Assembly: GCA_964446595.1 (NCBI GenBank)
Contig: CAYUPY010000014.1
Location: 1 to 25,347 of the forward strand
Origin: CAYUPY01 sp964446595
GTDB lineage: Bacteria > Patescibacteriota > Dojkabacteria > J137 > JAEUSD01
DNA: 25,347 nt
Direction: 5' to 3'
Below the pieces are notes generated by a model that saw nothing but the letters and a program-made list of their open reading frames with translations, ran no database searches and was not told the origin of the DNA. Positions 15,867 to 23,395 of the stretch are shown in pieces (within the stretch, counting starts at the first letter, position 1; every line of letters starts with the position of its first letter). The position numbers were made by a program, and so were the translations under genes.

Positions 15867-16826
15867 ATGATTAAATTTGGATATTCTCTCTCTACGGAGC
15901 AATTGACGCCACAGGAATTAATTAAGCTAGCTAAAGAAGCAGAAGAAAATGAGTTTGATTTTCTAATGCTTTCTGATCACTATCACCCTTGGACAGATTC
16001 ACAAGGGCAAAGTGCTTTCGTTTGGAGCATTATTGGAGGAATAGCCGCGGTTACCGATAGAATTAAAGTTGGAACCGGGGTAACCGCGCCAATCCTCCGT
16101 TACCACCCGGCTACTATGGCCCAAGCCGCCGCCACGGCGGCGGTGCTGATGCCCGGCAGGTTTATTTTTGGAGTGGGAACAGGAGAAAATTTAAATGAGC
16201 ATGTGGTAGGTTTTGGATGGCCAAAGTACTTAGTGCGTAAGGAAATGTTAGAAGTAGCTATTAGCATAATCCGTTTATTATGGCAGGGTGGTTATCAAAA
16301 TCATGAGGGTAACCACTACACCTTAGACAATGCGCGACTTTATACCTTACCAGAAGAACTTCCTCCCATTATTGTTTCTGCTTATGGACCTAAGTCTGCC
16401 AGAATGGCTGGAGAAATTGGTGACGGTTTTATTACAACTGCCCCTGCCACCAAGCTAATTGATAAATTTGAATCCGCTGGCGGTCAAGGTAAGCCAAAGT
16501 ATGGACAGTTAACTGTGTGTTATGACCAAGATGAACAACGGGCAATTAAAACAGCTCATAAAATGTGGGGCTTCTCGGCCCTACCTAGCCCGCTCAACAC
16601 AGAACTAGAGATACCGGCCTACTTTGAAAATGCAATGGAGATGGTAAGTGAGGCAGACGTAGCTAAAAGCATAGTATGTGGACCAAGGCTAGAAAAATAC
16701 TTAGAGAAGATCCAGGAATATATTGACGCAGGGTTTGATCATATCTACCTAAACCAGGTGGGTCACAACCAAGCAGAGTTTATGCAGTTTTATAAAGAAC
16801 AAATTATTCCTAATATTAAGCCTTAA
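15867..16826 (+). CDS. LLM-class F420-dependent oxidoreductase, G6PDH-like family
   Basis: Luciferase-like TIM-barrel oxidoreductase of the group related to F420-dependent glucose-6-phosphate dehydrogenase. The recognisable run is FGYSLSTEQLTPQEL at the N-terminus, LSDHYHPW, GQSAFVWSIIGGIA, VGTGVTAPILRYHP, GRFIFGVGTGENLNEHV, then ARLYTLPEELPPIIVSA and AGEIGDGFITTAP. I choose ATG 15867 (319 residues): it begins directly with the conserved first strand and a -10 box sits 5 bases upstream. An alternative TTG at 15834 would add 11 residues lying in the promoter. The substrate is unknown, since most members of this group are not glucose-6-phosphate dehydrogenases. The cofactor could be F420 or FMN. 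No F420 biosynthesis gene is in this window. Confidence 0.85.
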   Translation: MIKFGYSLSTEQLTPQELIKLAKEAEENEFDFLMLSDHYHPWTDSQGQSAFVWSIIGGIAAVTDRIKVGTGVTAPILRYHPATMAQAAATAAVLMPGRFIFGVGTGENLNEHVVGFGWPKYLVRKEMLEVAISIIRLLWQGGYQNHEGNHYTLDNARLYTLPEELPPIIVSAYGPKSARMAGEIGDGFITTAPATKLIDKFESAGGQGKPKYGQLTVCYDQDEQRAIKTAHKMWGFSALPSPLNTELEIPAYFENAMEMVSEADVAKSIVCGPRLEKYLEKIQEYIDAGFDHIYLNQVGHNQAEFMQFYKEQIIPNIKP

Positions 16827-16939
16827 CACTTGGTACGGATGAGAAAATTGAAGAATTTAAATATTTTATTAGTCTCGATGCGTGGTTGGAGGCAGCCTCA
16901 AAATGATCAAATTTACTTCAATCCACGACGAGATTCCTC

Positions 16940-17006
16940 GTGCTGGAGCAGCGGGTTATTGTGCAGCAAAAAGGGGGTCTGTGCAATTTAACCCGCTGCC
17001 TAGTAC
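16940..17006. other. long intergenic inverted repeat/hairpin, possible structured RNA
   Basis: The 228 bases between 16827 and 17054 contain no convincing gene but hold a strong fold. GCAGCGGGTTA (16948-16958) is perfectly complementary to TAACCCGCTGC (16989-16999). Inside it, TTGTGCAG (16959-16966) pairs with CTGTGCAA (16979-16986) using two G-U pairs in RNA, with a 2-base bulge between the stems and a 12-base A/G-rich loop (16967-16978). Outside, GTGCT (16940-16944) pairs with AGTAC (17002-17006). A competing small hairpin ACGAG/CTCGT (16928-16941) precedes it. No T-run follows, so it is not an ordinary terminator. It lies about 50 bases before the DUF421 gene on the plus strand. Confidence 0.5.
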
Positions 17007-17054
17007 GGGAATTAGCCCAAGTTAAAATTGTAACTAACTCAACAGCAATAGATT

Positions 17055-17555
17055 ATGCCATTTTTCGATTCAATTTCAGCGTTAGTGCCGGTTATACTGG
17101 TCACTCCACTAACTTACCTTTCTTTAATTTTTATTCTGAGGGTTACGGGTAAGCGGACTTTATCCAAACTCAACGCATTTGACTTTGTCGTTACAGTAGC
17201 TTTAGGTTCAACATTATCGGCCACTATCACTTCTAAAGATATTGCTTTCGTGGAAGGAGTAACAGCTTTAACACTTTTGGTTTTGATGCAACTAATAATT
17301 ACCTGGCTGAGTGTGCGATTTAATATTGTTGATAGGCTGATTAAGTCTAAGCCCCAAATTCTTTATCTAAATGGTGAGTTTCAAGAAAGCATAATGAAAG
17401 AAACACGTGTGAACAGACATGAGATACTCCAGGCTATGAGGCAGAAAGGATTTGGAGATCTACGCGAAGTAGAAGCGGTAATCTTAGAAACCAGCGGAAA
17501 TATGAGTGTGCTAGGCAGGATCGGTGAAGGTCCGACCTCGACCTTACCTGCCTAG
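17055..17555 (+). CDS. YetF/DUF421-family membrane protein
   Basis: A 166-residue protein with an N-terminal membrane part (about 8-28, 42-56 and 68-86) and a soluble C-terminal region. The family signature RVTGKRTLSKLNAFDFVVTV (29-48) and the following GSTLSATI are clear. The C-terminal part has KPQILYLNGEF, RVNRHEILQAMRQKGF and VEAVILETSGNMSVL, as in YetF/YcaP-like proteins. Their function is largely unknown; in spore-formers some members affect spore germination or envelope properties. The start is at ATG 17055, and no Shine-Dalgarno is evident. It is preceded by the large hairpin and followed by a convergent ferritin-like gene 26 bases away. Confidence 0.82.
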   Translation: MPFFDSISALVPVILVTPLTYLSLIFILRVTGKRTLSKLNAFDFVVTVALGSTLSATITSKDIAFVEGVTALTLLVLMQLIITWLSVRFNIVDRLIKSKPQILYLNGEFQESIMKETRVNRHEILQAMRQKGFGDLREVEAVILETSGNMSVLGRIGEGPTSTLPA

Positions 17556-17576
17556 CATCCAAGCTCTTTTTGTTTA
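17514..17576 (+). terminator. possible hairpin terminator at the end of the DUF421 gene
   Basis: GGCAGG (17514-17519) pairs with CCTGCC (17547-17552) and AAGGTC (17527-17532) with GACCTT (17540-17545), making a two-part stem with an asymmetric bulge that ends against the TAG stop. A T-rich tract TCTTTTTGTTT follows at 17566-17576, but 13 bases downstream, farther than in a standard intrinsic terminator. Confidence 0.35.
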
Positions 17577-17581
17577 GAAGT

Positions 17582-18064
17582 TTATGCCTGGAGAGCCTTT
17601 TCGACCACCATTTTATGATTATCTTCTAACCATTTGGCCATTTCCTCTTCATCTTGAAGAATCTCATCACAAGCACGGACTACTTCGTCCTCGCCTTCTT
17701 GTTGGGCAGCAAGCTTTATGGACTTGTAGAATGCTATTTCCACATGTTCTGTTGCATAATCAGCAATGGAGTTTGCCAACATATCGTTATCCACAAGGTC
17801 TGTGAACATTCCGGACATATTACCACCAATCTTGGCACTGATATCTTTCCAGGTAGAAGTATCTTCACCAAACGTATCTAAGCACTTGGCAATCAACTCT
17901 GCATGACGCTCGCTTTCGTCGCGGTGTTGTTGGATTCTACTCTGCACTTCGGGCATATTCTCAGCGTCTTGCTCATGTTTCTGGAGAGTCTCTACAATTT
18001 GCCTCTCCATAGCGTGTGCTGTTTTTAGCCATTTAACTAATTTCTGTTGAACTTCGTGAGCCAT
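17582..18064 (-). CDS. ferritin-like/DUF892 (YciE/YciF-type) helical protein
   Basis: A 160-residue, all-helical, acidic protein resembling the YciE/YciF ferritin-like group. Candidate metal ligands follow a four-helix di-iron pattern: E20 in AHAMERQ, E50/E52 and H54 in HRDESERH, E106/E109 in ATEHVEIAFY, and D138-E141 in DEEEMAKW. Such proteins are often stress-induced and are thought to handle iron or oxidative damage, but no activity is established for most. It could also belong to another ferritin-like branch. Cytosolic, with no signal peptide. A perfect 12-base palindrome sits just before its ATG and may be regulatory. Confidence 0.65.
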   Translation of the reverse strand: MAHEVQQKLVKWLKTAHAMERQIVETLQKHEQDAENMPEVQSRIQQHRDESERHAELIAKCLDTFGEDTSTWKDISAKIGGNMSGMFTDLVDNDMLANSIADYATEHVEIAFYKSIKLAAQQEGEDEVVRACDEILQDEEEMAKWLEDNHKMVVEKALQA

Positions 18065-18066
18065 AC

Positions 18067-18078
18067 TTAACTAGTTAA
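18067..18078. promoter_or_regulatory. perfect palindrome TTAACTAGTTAA before the ferritin-like gene
   Basis: A 12-base perfect palindrome ends 2 bases upstream of the start codon at 18064, inside a 94-base AT-rich gap. It could be an operator at the promoter or ribosome entry site. Given the AT bias, a chance palindrome is possible, and no second copy before another gene was seen. Confidence 0.25.
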
Positions 18079-18158
18079 TAAATAATAATCTAGTTTAGCT
18101 AAAGGAATTAAATATTTAATGTAAGGGATATGAATATTGTGTAAATTCTAAACGAAGA

Positions 18159-19178
18159 TTAGTGCTTTGAAGCCATGTCTAAACTTACCTTTGTAACAGT
18201 TAGCACCAGCGGGCCTATTAGCACTCCGGCTATACCAAACATGTACAATCCGCCTAAGATTCCTATTAGGATTACCGCTTGTGGCAATACCGAGTTCTGG
18301 GCAGCTAGGCGCGGCCTTAAAATATTATCGACCAAGTTAACCAAAATAAAACCTAAAGCCAATATTATCACTCCTTTCACTGCTTCCCCTGTCAGTATAT
18401 AAAACAAACCTAAAGGAAAAAGAATAAATCCTGCCCCCACAGGCAAAATCGCAGTAATCGTAGTAAGCACAGCCCAGAAAAACGAATATTCTACCTGCAA
18501 AATTAAGAAGGCTATTAGGGCTATAATACCCTGAATGATACCTACTAAAACCGTACCTTTAAATACCTGCTTTGATATATTCCAAATGGCTTCTAGATAA
18601 TCTTGAGTATGTTTTTCATCTAACGGACTAACTTTGATGATGTAGTTAATAAACTGCTCATACTTTTGGCTCACACTTCCAAATACTATTAAGAATAGTA
18701 TGGTATGGGTTACGGAACTAATTAAAAAGTTGGAAACTGGCAGCACTAATTGCGGAAGAGAAGTCAGAGCGTTACGGGTGGCACTTTTAATTTCTTGAGG
18801 CGATACTGTATCCACCTGGATAGGAAGGGTAGTTAATACACTGTTCGCACTGCTAGATATTGTCTGGAAAACTCCTTCCGCATCTGGCAAATCAATGTCT
18901 GCGACTATAGTAGAGATTTGGGTGGCAATCAAAGCTACAATCAATGTGGCCGGCAGGATAATTAATAAAGTGAATAAAATAAAGCTAACAAAATTACTTA
19001 GCTTATCTCCGATCACTTTTCTAGTTTTATTCACTACGGGCTGCCAGAAGTGAGCAGCCAGAATGGCAAATATAATAGTGATCAAATATGGGCCAATGAG
19101 TATGATACTGAGAAGCAGCACGGCGATTAGGCATGCTAACAGGAACAACTGACGATAATTCAAATTGCCTTTAAACAT
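18159..19178 (-). CDS. AI-2E family (TqsA/PerM-type) membrane permease
   Basis: A 339-residue polytopic membrane protein of the AI-2E transporter superfamily. Two helices near the N-terminus (about 12-44), a further pair (60-88), a hydrophilic central segment (about 90-145) and C-terminal helices match the family. Conserved elements include FWQPVVNKTRKVIG, the late VDNILRPRLAAQNS run, and the GILGGLYMFGIAGVLIGPL stretch near the end. Substrates in the superfamily range from autoinducer-2 export to Na+/H+ exchange, and none can be chosen here. ATG 19178 is 5 bases after an extended -10 box, predicting a leaderless transcript. Confidence 0.88.
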   Translation of the reverse strand: MFKGNLNYRQLFLLACLIAVLLLSIILIGPYLITIIFAILAAHFWQPVVNKTRKVIGDKLSNFVSFILFTLLIILPATLIVALIATQISTIVADIDLPDAEGVFQTISSSANSVLTTLPIQVDTVSPQEIKSATRNALTSLPQLVLPVSNFLISSVTHTILFLIVFGSVSQKYEQFINYIIKVSPLDEKHTQDYLEAIWNISKQVFKGTVLVGIIQGIIALIAFLILQVEYSFFWAVLTTITAILPVGAGFILFPLGLFYILTGEAVKGVIILALGFILVNLVDNILRPRLAAQNSVLPQAVILIGILGGLYMFGIAGVLIGPLVLTVTKVSLDMASKH

Positions 19179-19183
19179 TTCTT

Positions 19184-19192
19184 ATTCTAACA
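19184..19192 (-). promoter_or_regulatory. extended -10 promoter of the AI-2E family gene, predicted leaderless
   Basis: Minus-strand TGTTAGAAT (19192-19184) is an extended -10 element with one mismatch to TATAAT. Five bases separate it from the ATG at 19178. No good -35 is seen. Confidence 0.45.
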
Positions 19193-19270
19193 TAGTAAGC
19201 TTTTACCTATTCTTCACACGGGAAGATATTAGAAAAGCAATTCAGGAAGCAGAAAGTAGCGCTGCTTAAA

Positions 19271-19292
19271 TTTGGCTCGAGTTTGGCTCGAG
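19271..19292 (+). repeat. tandem duplication of TTTGGCTCGAG
   Basis: Two exact adjacent 11-base copies (19271-19281, 19282-19292) in the 182-base divergent gap between the AI-2E-family gene and the next plus-strand gene. Each contains the palindrome CTCGAG. Too short to assign a role. The copies lie 32 bases upstream of the promoter at 19324. Confidence 0.7.
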
Positions 19293-19323
19293 TTAGCATA
19301 TTCCTACCCCAACACATCGTCCA

Positions 19324-19352
19324 TTGAATTTTCTTGCTGGCAAGGCTAAACT
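19324..19352 (+). promoter_or_regulatory. promoter of the anchored hypothetical protein gene
   Basis: TTGAAT (19324-19329) and TAAACT (19347-19352) are separated by 17 bases. Transcription would start about 1-2 bases before ATG 19361. This excludes the upstream in-frame TTG at 19334, which lies within the promoter. Confidence 0.45.
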
Positions 19353-19360
19353 CTCTCATT

Positions 19361-20305
19361 ATGGATTTTTCTGAGTTTACCTCTAAGGCTAATACTCAAA
19401 GTAAGAAAGTATTACGAAAAGCAATACCTACCATTAAGAAAATTGGGAGCTTGCGACCTGTGCAAATTATTTGGTTAATAGTTTTGGTGGGTGTCCTTTT
19501 AGTGTCAGCTGTGTATTTTAGTGTACCAGGCCAACTACTCTATACCATTAAATCTACAGTGGAGACACAACAAGTAGCCAATATGGAGAGCGGCGAGCAG
19601 TTGAGGTGGCTTGTAGATAAACAGTCCCAGCTGCTCGCCGCCTGGGAAACAGCTACTACAAACAGCCAATGTGCTGAACAAATCTTGTTGTGGCAAGAAT
19701 TAAGAAAGACCTGGCACCAAATTATTACAATTAGCCTACTCAATCCTGATCTAGAAAAGACAGAAATCCGCTTTGCCAATTTAGCGACCACTTCTAGCTG
19801 CAATCAAGAGTTTTATCTGCCTGAATACGGCATTCTATTGTCTGAAGCAGGTTTTAAAATATCTAATAACTCCAAAGATCAGTGGCAAGCTTCTTTAAAC
19901 TCTCATCTGGAAACTGCAATTACCAGAATGCAAGAGATTAGTTTTGATGACCAACAAACTGTCAACAACATCACCAACCTCCTAATTTCAGCTTCTGAAC
20001 TAAAAGATACTACAGAATTAATAGATCTCTACAAGAAATATTTATTGGTCAACCAGGCACTAGAACTTGAGATAAATGCAGCAGCAACAAGTGAAAACAT
20101 GTCTAGCCCTACTAAAAACTATAACTTTCAAGCATTGGCTTGGCTAAGTTGCCAGGTAGAAGTTAGCACGAATCAAGAGTGCGAACAGAACACCTTTGCT
20201 GCTAATTGGAATAGCTTAGTTTTTTCTGGAGAACCTAATTTAAACACAATTAACGCCGGTAAGCAGCTTTATCTAGACTCCTACTCCTTAACTAGTCCCG
20301 AGTAA
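19361..20305 (+). CDS. membrane-anchored hypothetical protein with a helical outer domain
   Basis: From ATG 19361 the protein has 314 residues: a basic N-terminus, one membrane helix (around 37-56) and then an extracytosolic, mainly helical region. The stretch just after the helix, VPGQLLYTIKSTVET followed by Gln/Leu-rich heptads, recalls DUF5667-type proteins (PGxxLYxxK then helices), but the match is weak and I do not assign it. Four Cys residues in the outer part (in NSQCAEQ, SSCNQE, LSCQVE and NQECEQ) could form disulfides. It converges on and overlaps the LCP ligase gene by 25 bases. A role in the cell envelope is a guess from the neighbours. Confidence 0.6.
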   Translation: MDFSEFTSKANTQSKKVLRKAIPTIKKIGSLRPVQIIWLIVLVGVLLVSAVYFSVPGQLLYTIKSTVETQQVANMESGEQLRWLVDKQSQLLAAWETATTNSQCAEQILLWQELRKTWHQIITISLLNPDLEKTEIRFANLATTSSCNQEFYLPEYGILLSEAGFKISNNSKDQWQASLNSHLETAITRMQEISFDDQQTVNNITNLLISASELKDTTELIDLYKKYLLVNQALELEINAAATSENMSSPTKNYNFQALAWLSCQVEVSTNQECEQNTFAANWNSLVFSGEPNLNTINAGKQLYLDSYSLTSPE

Positions 20306-21972
20306 CCCTCCCCTACCACAATGAGAATGTCTTCTTTGTACTCACTTCTATCTACTTGATCCAATCTAGAGCTAAAAATTAGACTTTCAGCTAATTTTTG
20401 CTGTAAGAACTTTAAACTGCTAGCCTTATCACTATTAAAACTGTACAACTTTAAGTTCCCTGTCTGAATTTTATTCCCTTGCTTTAGCTGCAACTCAACG
20501 TAGTTTTCCTTTTGGTTAATAAACCTATATAGATCTGAATCTGGGGATATTTTTTTACCGCTAGCATTGATCACCAATACTTTAGGCTGTTCAAGATAAA
20601 AAGGGAGATATGTTTGAATTTGATTCAAATAGCCCTGGAAACTTGCATACGTTTCATCGTAGAAACGGCTGGAATAACCAGCACCTTCAATAATTCCAGC
20701 CTCATATACAAATCTACCATTTTCTAATGCCGGAGAAGCCACGACGCGGACTGACTTCCGCGAGAAACTATCGAGTAACGAGAACATTCCGGCCACATCC
20801 TTGGGCTGGATATTTGTCTTTACTCTTTCTGCAAAGCTTCTATAGAGTTGGATATAGCTATTCAACTTCTGAGGCAGAGGTCGCTGATCTTGTTGAATTT
20901 CCTTAATTAACCCGAAAGCCACATCTTGTTGACGTGCCGCGCGCCCATAATCACTGGTGTATTTGCGCGCGCGGGAATAGGCCATAGCCTCTACCGGGGT
21001 AAGCTTCTTCTCCCCTTTATAGAAAGTGAACCCACAATATAGCCCGTCAAAAAAGTACTGAGGATTTGGGCAACCATAACCATCCGGCAGCTCCGCTGCC
21101 GGAAAGTAGTCCGTAAAATCTTCCGGCACATTTACTGTCACCCCTCCTAAAGCATTTAAGGCATCTTCAAATACCTGCAAATCCAAATAGACAAAGTAAT
21201 GGATTTTCTTTCCTGACACTTGCTCCACTACATAATTCAACCCTTCAATATCATCATTCGCATAAACCGCATTGATCTTTCCACTCACTAGATACTGATT
21301 TGGACGTTTATAACGTAAGTACAGATCCCTGGGGAAAGATACAAATAAGAGATCACCGCTTATTTGAGAATAACTTACAAGTAAAACGGAATCAGCATTC
21401 TTCATATTGGAATAGCCAGCTCGCGCATCTACTCCCACCAGCAAAATATTAGTATAGCCGTCAGTCTCGTTTAGTTCTGGCTTATTATTTAACCAACATT
21501 CAGGGTTAAGCACATCAGTACATGAAGACACAGTATCATTCTGTCCTAATCCGTCAAGATTAAAAAGTGTACTAAATTCACCTTCCGGCACTGGAGCAAG
21601 AGCATTTGCGGGCGTTACCAATATATTGGCCAATATACTTGGCCATTGCTGCACATCAAACAGATTCGGACATAACTGAAAGTTATTCTGCTGCACTAAT
21701 CTGTTTGAAGTCACTAATTCCTGATAACTACATAATTGCTGATTTCTAATAGCTCCAACCATCCCAAGTAGCATAATTACTAACAGAGCAGCCAACCCAC
21801 GATACACATATTTTCTGCTAATCCGCAGCTTACGCACTAGCCTTTTTGAACGCCGAAATCCGCCCTCTGCCAGTATAAAGACTTGCTTAGCTTGCACAGA
21901 AGCCTTCTCTACCACCCGCTCTCTTTCTTGCAACAGCTCCAGATACTTGTGGGGGAGAGAGTCATAATTCAT
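20281..21972 (-). CDS. LytR-CpsA-Psr (LCP) family cell-wall glycopolymer ligase with LytR_C domain
   Basis: Membrane enzyme that transfers lipid-linked glycopolymers onto peptidoglycan or a related surface polymer outside the cell. A long basic cytosolic N-terminus (1-56) leads to one membrane helix (57-75) and a linker. The LCP catalytic domain (about 171-360) has NILLVGVDAR, ADSVLLVSY, SFPRDLYL, GKINAVYA, ALGGVTVNVPEDF and the Arg cluster YSRARKYTSDYGRAARQQ (332-349). A C-terminal LytR_C-like domain (about 461-557) begins KVLVINASGKK. Cysteines C301 and C313 flank a small insertion and could pair. Presence of LCP suggests a Gram-positive-type or CPR envelope. The ATG follows a perfect TATAAT by 6 bases. 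The 90-base gap to the upstream PD40 gene and this promoter suggest separate expression. Confidence 0.92.
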   Translation of the reverse strand: MNYDSLPHKYLELLQERERVVEKASVQAKQVFILAEGGFRRSKRLVRKLRISRKYVYRGLAALLVIMLLGMVGAIRNQQLCSYQELVTSNRLVQQNNFQLCPNLFDVQQWPSILANILVTPANALAPVPEGEFSTLFNLDGLGQNDTVSSCTDVLNPECWLNNKPELNETDGYTNILLVGVDARAGYSNMKNADSVLLVSYSQISGDLLFVSFPRDLYLRYKRPNQYLVSGKINAVYANDDIEGLNYVVEQVSGKKIHYFVYLDLQVFEDALNALGGVTVNVPEDFTDYFPAAELPDGYGCPNPQYFFDGLYCGFTFYKGEKKLTPVEAMAYSRARKYTSDYGRAARQQDVAFGLIKEIQQDQRPLPQKLNSYIQLYRSFAERVKTNIQPKDVAGMFSLLDSFSRKSVRVVASPALENGRFVYEAGIIEGAGYSSRFYDETYASFQGYLNQIQTYLPFYLEQPKVLVINASGKKISPDSDLYRFINQKENYVELQLKQGNKIQTGNLKLYSFNSDKASSLKFLQQKLAESLIFSSRLDQVDRSEYKEDILIVVGEGYSGLVKE

Positions 21973-21978
21973 GCGAGT

Positions 21979-21984
21979 ATTATA
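21979..21984 (-). promoter_or_regulatory. -10 box of the LCP gene, predicted leaderless
   Basis: Perfect TATAAT on the minus strand (21984-21979), exactly 6 bases before the ATG at 21972. No clear -35 box is found at the expected position. Confidence 0.45.
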
Positions 21985-22062
21985 ACTAAAAATGCTAATT
22001 AGTTTGGCTATAGTTAACCTGCTCTACTTTCGCGTATTTCAAAAGACACACTAGCTACATAA

Positions 22063-23250
22063 CTACCAACTGAACCTATACCCTGCGAGTTCCTTCACTT
22101 TCATATTCGTAGCTTTCACTCTGTTAATATTAGTAATAAAGAGTTCTGAATAATAATTGTTTCCTTCTGTTCTACCTTCAGGAGAATATAGATACCAATC
22201 AGAATGTAGGCTATGAGGAATTGCATATATATGTTCTTTACCTAGAATTCGTTCAATCTTATCAGCTGGAGTTTCTGGTTTATTCTGTAACGAAGTAATT
22301 TTGTAAGTAAACAAATTAATTGCTTTATACTCTACTTTTTTAGTCCTCAAAATAGTGGAAGGCATGTTTACATTATCAGGGTATTCACACCTTGTTACAT
22401 ATAGATATTCTCCATCTAAAGAACGAGAAAACAGATATTCGCCTTCGGTTTCGGATTCTGCCGGACAATTTGCATAGGTGACCAAATTATTAGGAGTTGT
22501 AAGTGCCATCTCTTTTCCGGTAACTATGTTTTGACGGTACATTGTAAATAGATAAGTGTCGTATTTCACTGTTGTGTGAGAACGGTTGTAGAGGATTTCC
22601 TTATTTCCAACCCATTCTAGGCGAGATGCTTTATCTACTTTTGTTAATACTTTATTAGTTGCTATCTCAATTACTTGATAGTTATCCACTATACCTCCTA
22701 CTTCGGCTATGGCCAGGTATTCTTGTGTTGGGCTCCAATGAATTTCTTCAGTGGTTCTGAAAGTGGATTGCACCGTTTTTGTTTCTCCAGTTCGCACATC
22801 GTAGATGAAAATATAAGGGTCACGGTAATTTGCGTAAGCAATTTTGTCTCCTTTGGGTGAGATAGCAATGTTACCTCCCCAGTCATAATTTTCAGCTAGT
22901 GTAAGTGGCTGAGAATCAAAGCTAGGAAAATAAAGCGGCTTAGCATCAAGAGGACTGATAGCCCTAGACTCTACTATTGCGAATGGCATTTTAAGGATGC
23001 GTGTGCGTTCGGCTAACAATTTGTCCAGTTCTCTAGACTGTTGAGCACTACTATTGATGCTTATTGTAGTTTGTGAATCTGAGTCTGAAGTTTCAGTATC
23101 ATATGCTGTAGAAGTGCTAGAAATAGTTACCTGGTCTTCTGCCGCCGACCCTGTTTGAAACAGTGGCGACACAAAAATCGAACCAAACACCAGCGTTCCT
23201 ACCATGACAAATAACACTACAATTAGGCCTATAATCTTGTTTTTACTCAT
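22063..23250 (-). CDS. membrane-anchored protein with TolB/PD40-like beta-propeller repeats
   Basis: A 395-residue protein with an N-terminal membrane anchor (about 5-27), a Ser/Thr-rich linker (30-75) and an outer domain with several PD40/WD40-like blades. Repeats read GGNIAISPKGDKIAYANY with IFIYDVRTGE, then IHWSPTQEYLAIAE with YQVIEIATNK, SRLEWVGNKEILYN, and RSLDGEYLYVTRC. Such propellers usually bind proteins or ligands, and no catalytic motif is seen. No lipobox, so it is a helix-anchored protein. It lies upstream of and on the same strand as the LCP gene, so an envelope role is plausible. I see no good promoter or ribosome-binding site just before ATG 23250; the 145-base divergent gap has T-runs and AT-rich stretches. 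Confidence 0.7.
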   Translation of the reverse strand: MSKNKIIGLIVVLFVMVGTLVFGSIFVSPLFQTGSAAEDQVTISSTSTAYDTETSDSDSQTTISINSSAQQSRELDKLLAERTRILKMPFAIVESRAISPLDAKPLYFPSFDSQPLTLAENYDWGGNIAISPKGDKIAYANYRDPYIFIYDVRTGETKTVQSTFRTTEEIHWSPTQEYLAIAEVGGIVDNYQVIEIATNKVLTKVDKASRLEWVGNKEILYNRSHTTVKYDTYLFTMYRQNIVTGKEMALTTPNNLVTYANCPAESETEGEYLFSRSLDGEYLYVTRCEYPDNVNMPSTILRTKKVEYKAINLFTYKITSLQNKPETPADKIERILGKEHIYAIPHSLHSDWYLYSPEGRTEGNNYYSELFITNINRVKATNMKVKELAGYRFSW

Positions 23251-23380
23251 CTATTAATCTGTTATTTAAATTAGTTCCCTTTTTTTAATACACCACTCTT
23301 AGTTTATATAGTAATGCTGCGAATTACCACCCGTAATACTTGTACAAAGTAGCTAAGGGCAGTAAGTACTTGAAATTTTA

Positions 23381-23389
23381 TGATATAAT
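23381..23389 (+). promoter_or_regulatory. extended -10 promoter of the J-domain gene, predicted leaderless
   Basis: TGATATAAT is a perfect extended -10 element, 6 bases before ATG 23396. The expected transcription start coincides with the A of the start codon. No -35 box is evident. Confidence 0.6.
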
Positions 23390-23395
23390 GACTAT

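Noticed and set aside
16940..17152. A 70-codon plus-strand open frame before the DUF421 gene
   Set aside because: It starts inside the long hairpin, lacks domain features and overlaps the well-supported DUF421 start. The inverted repeat accounts for its content.
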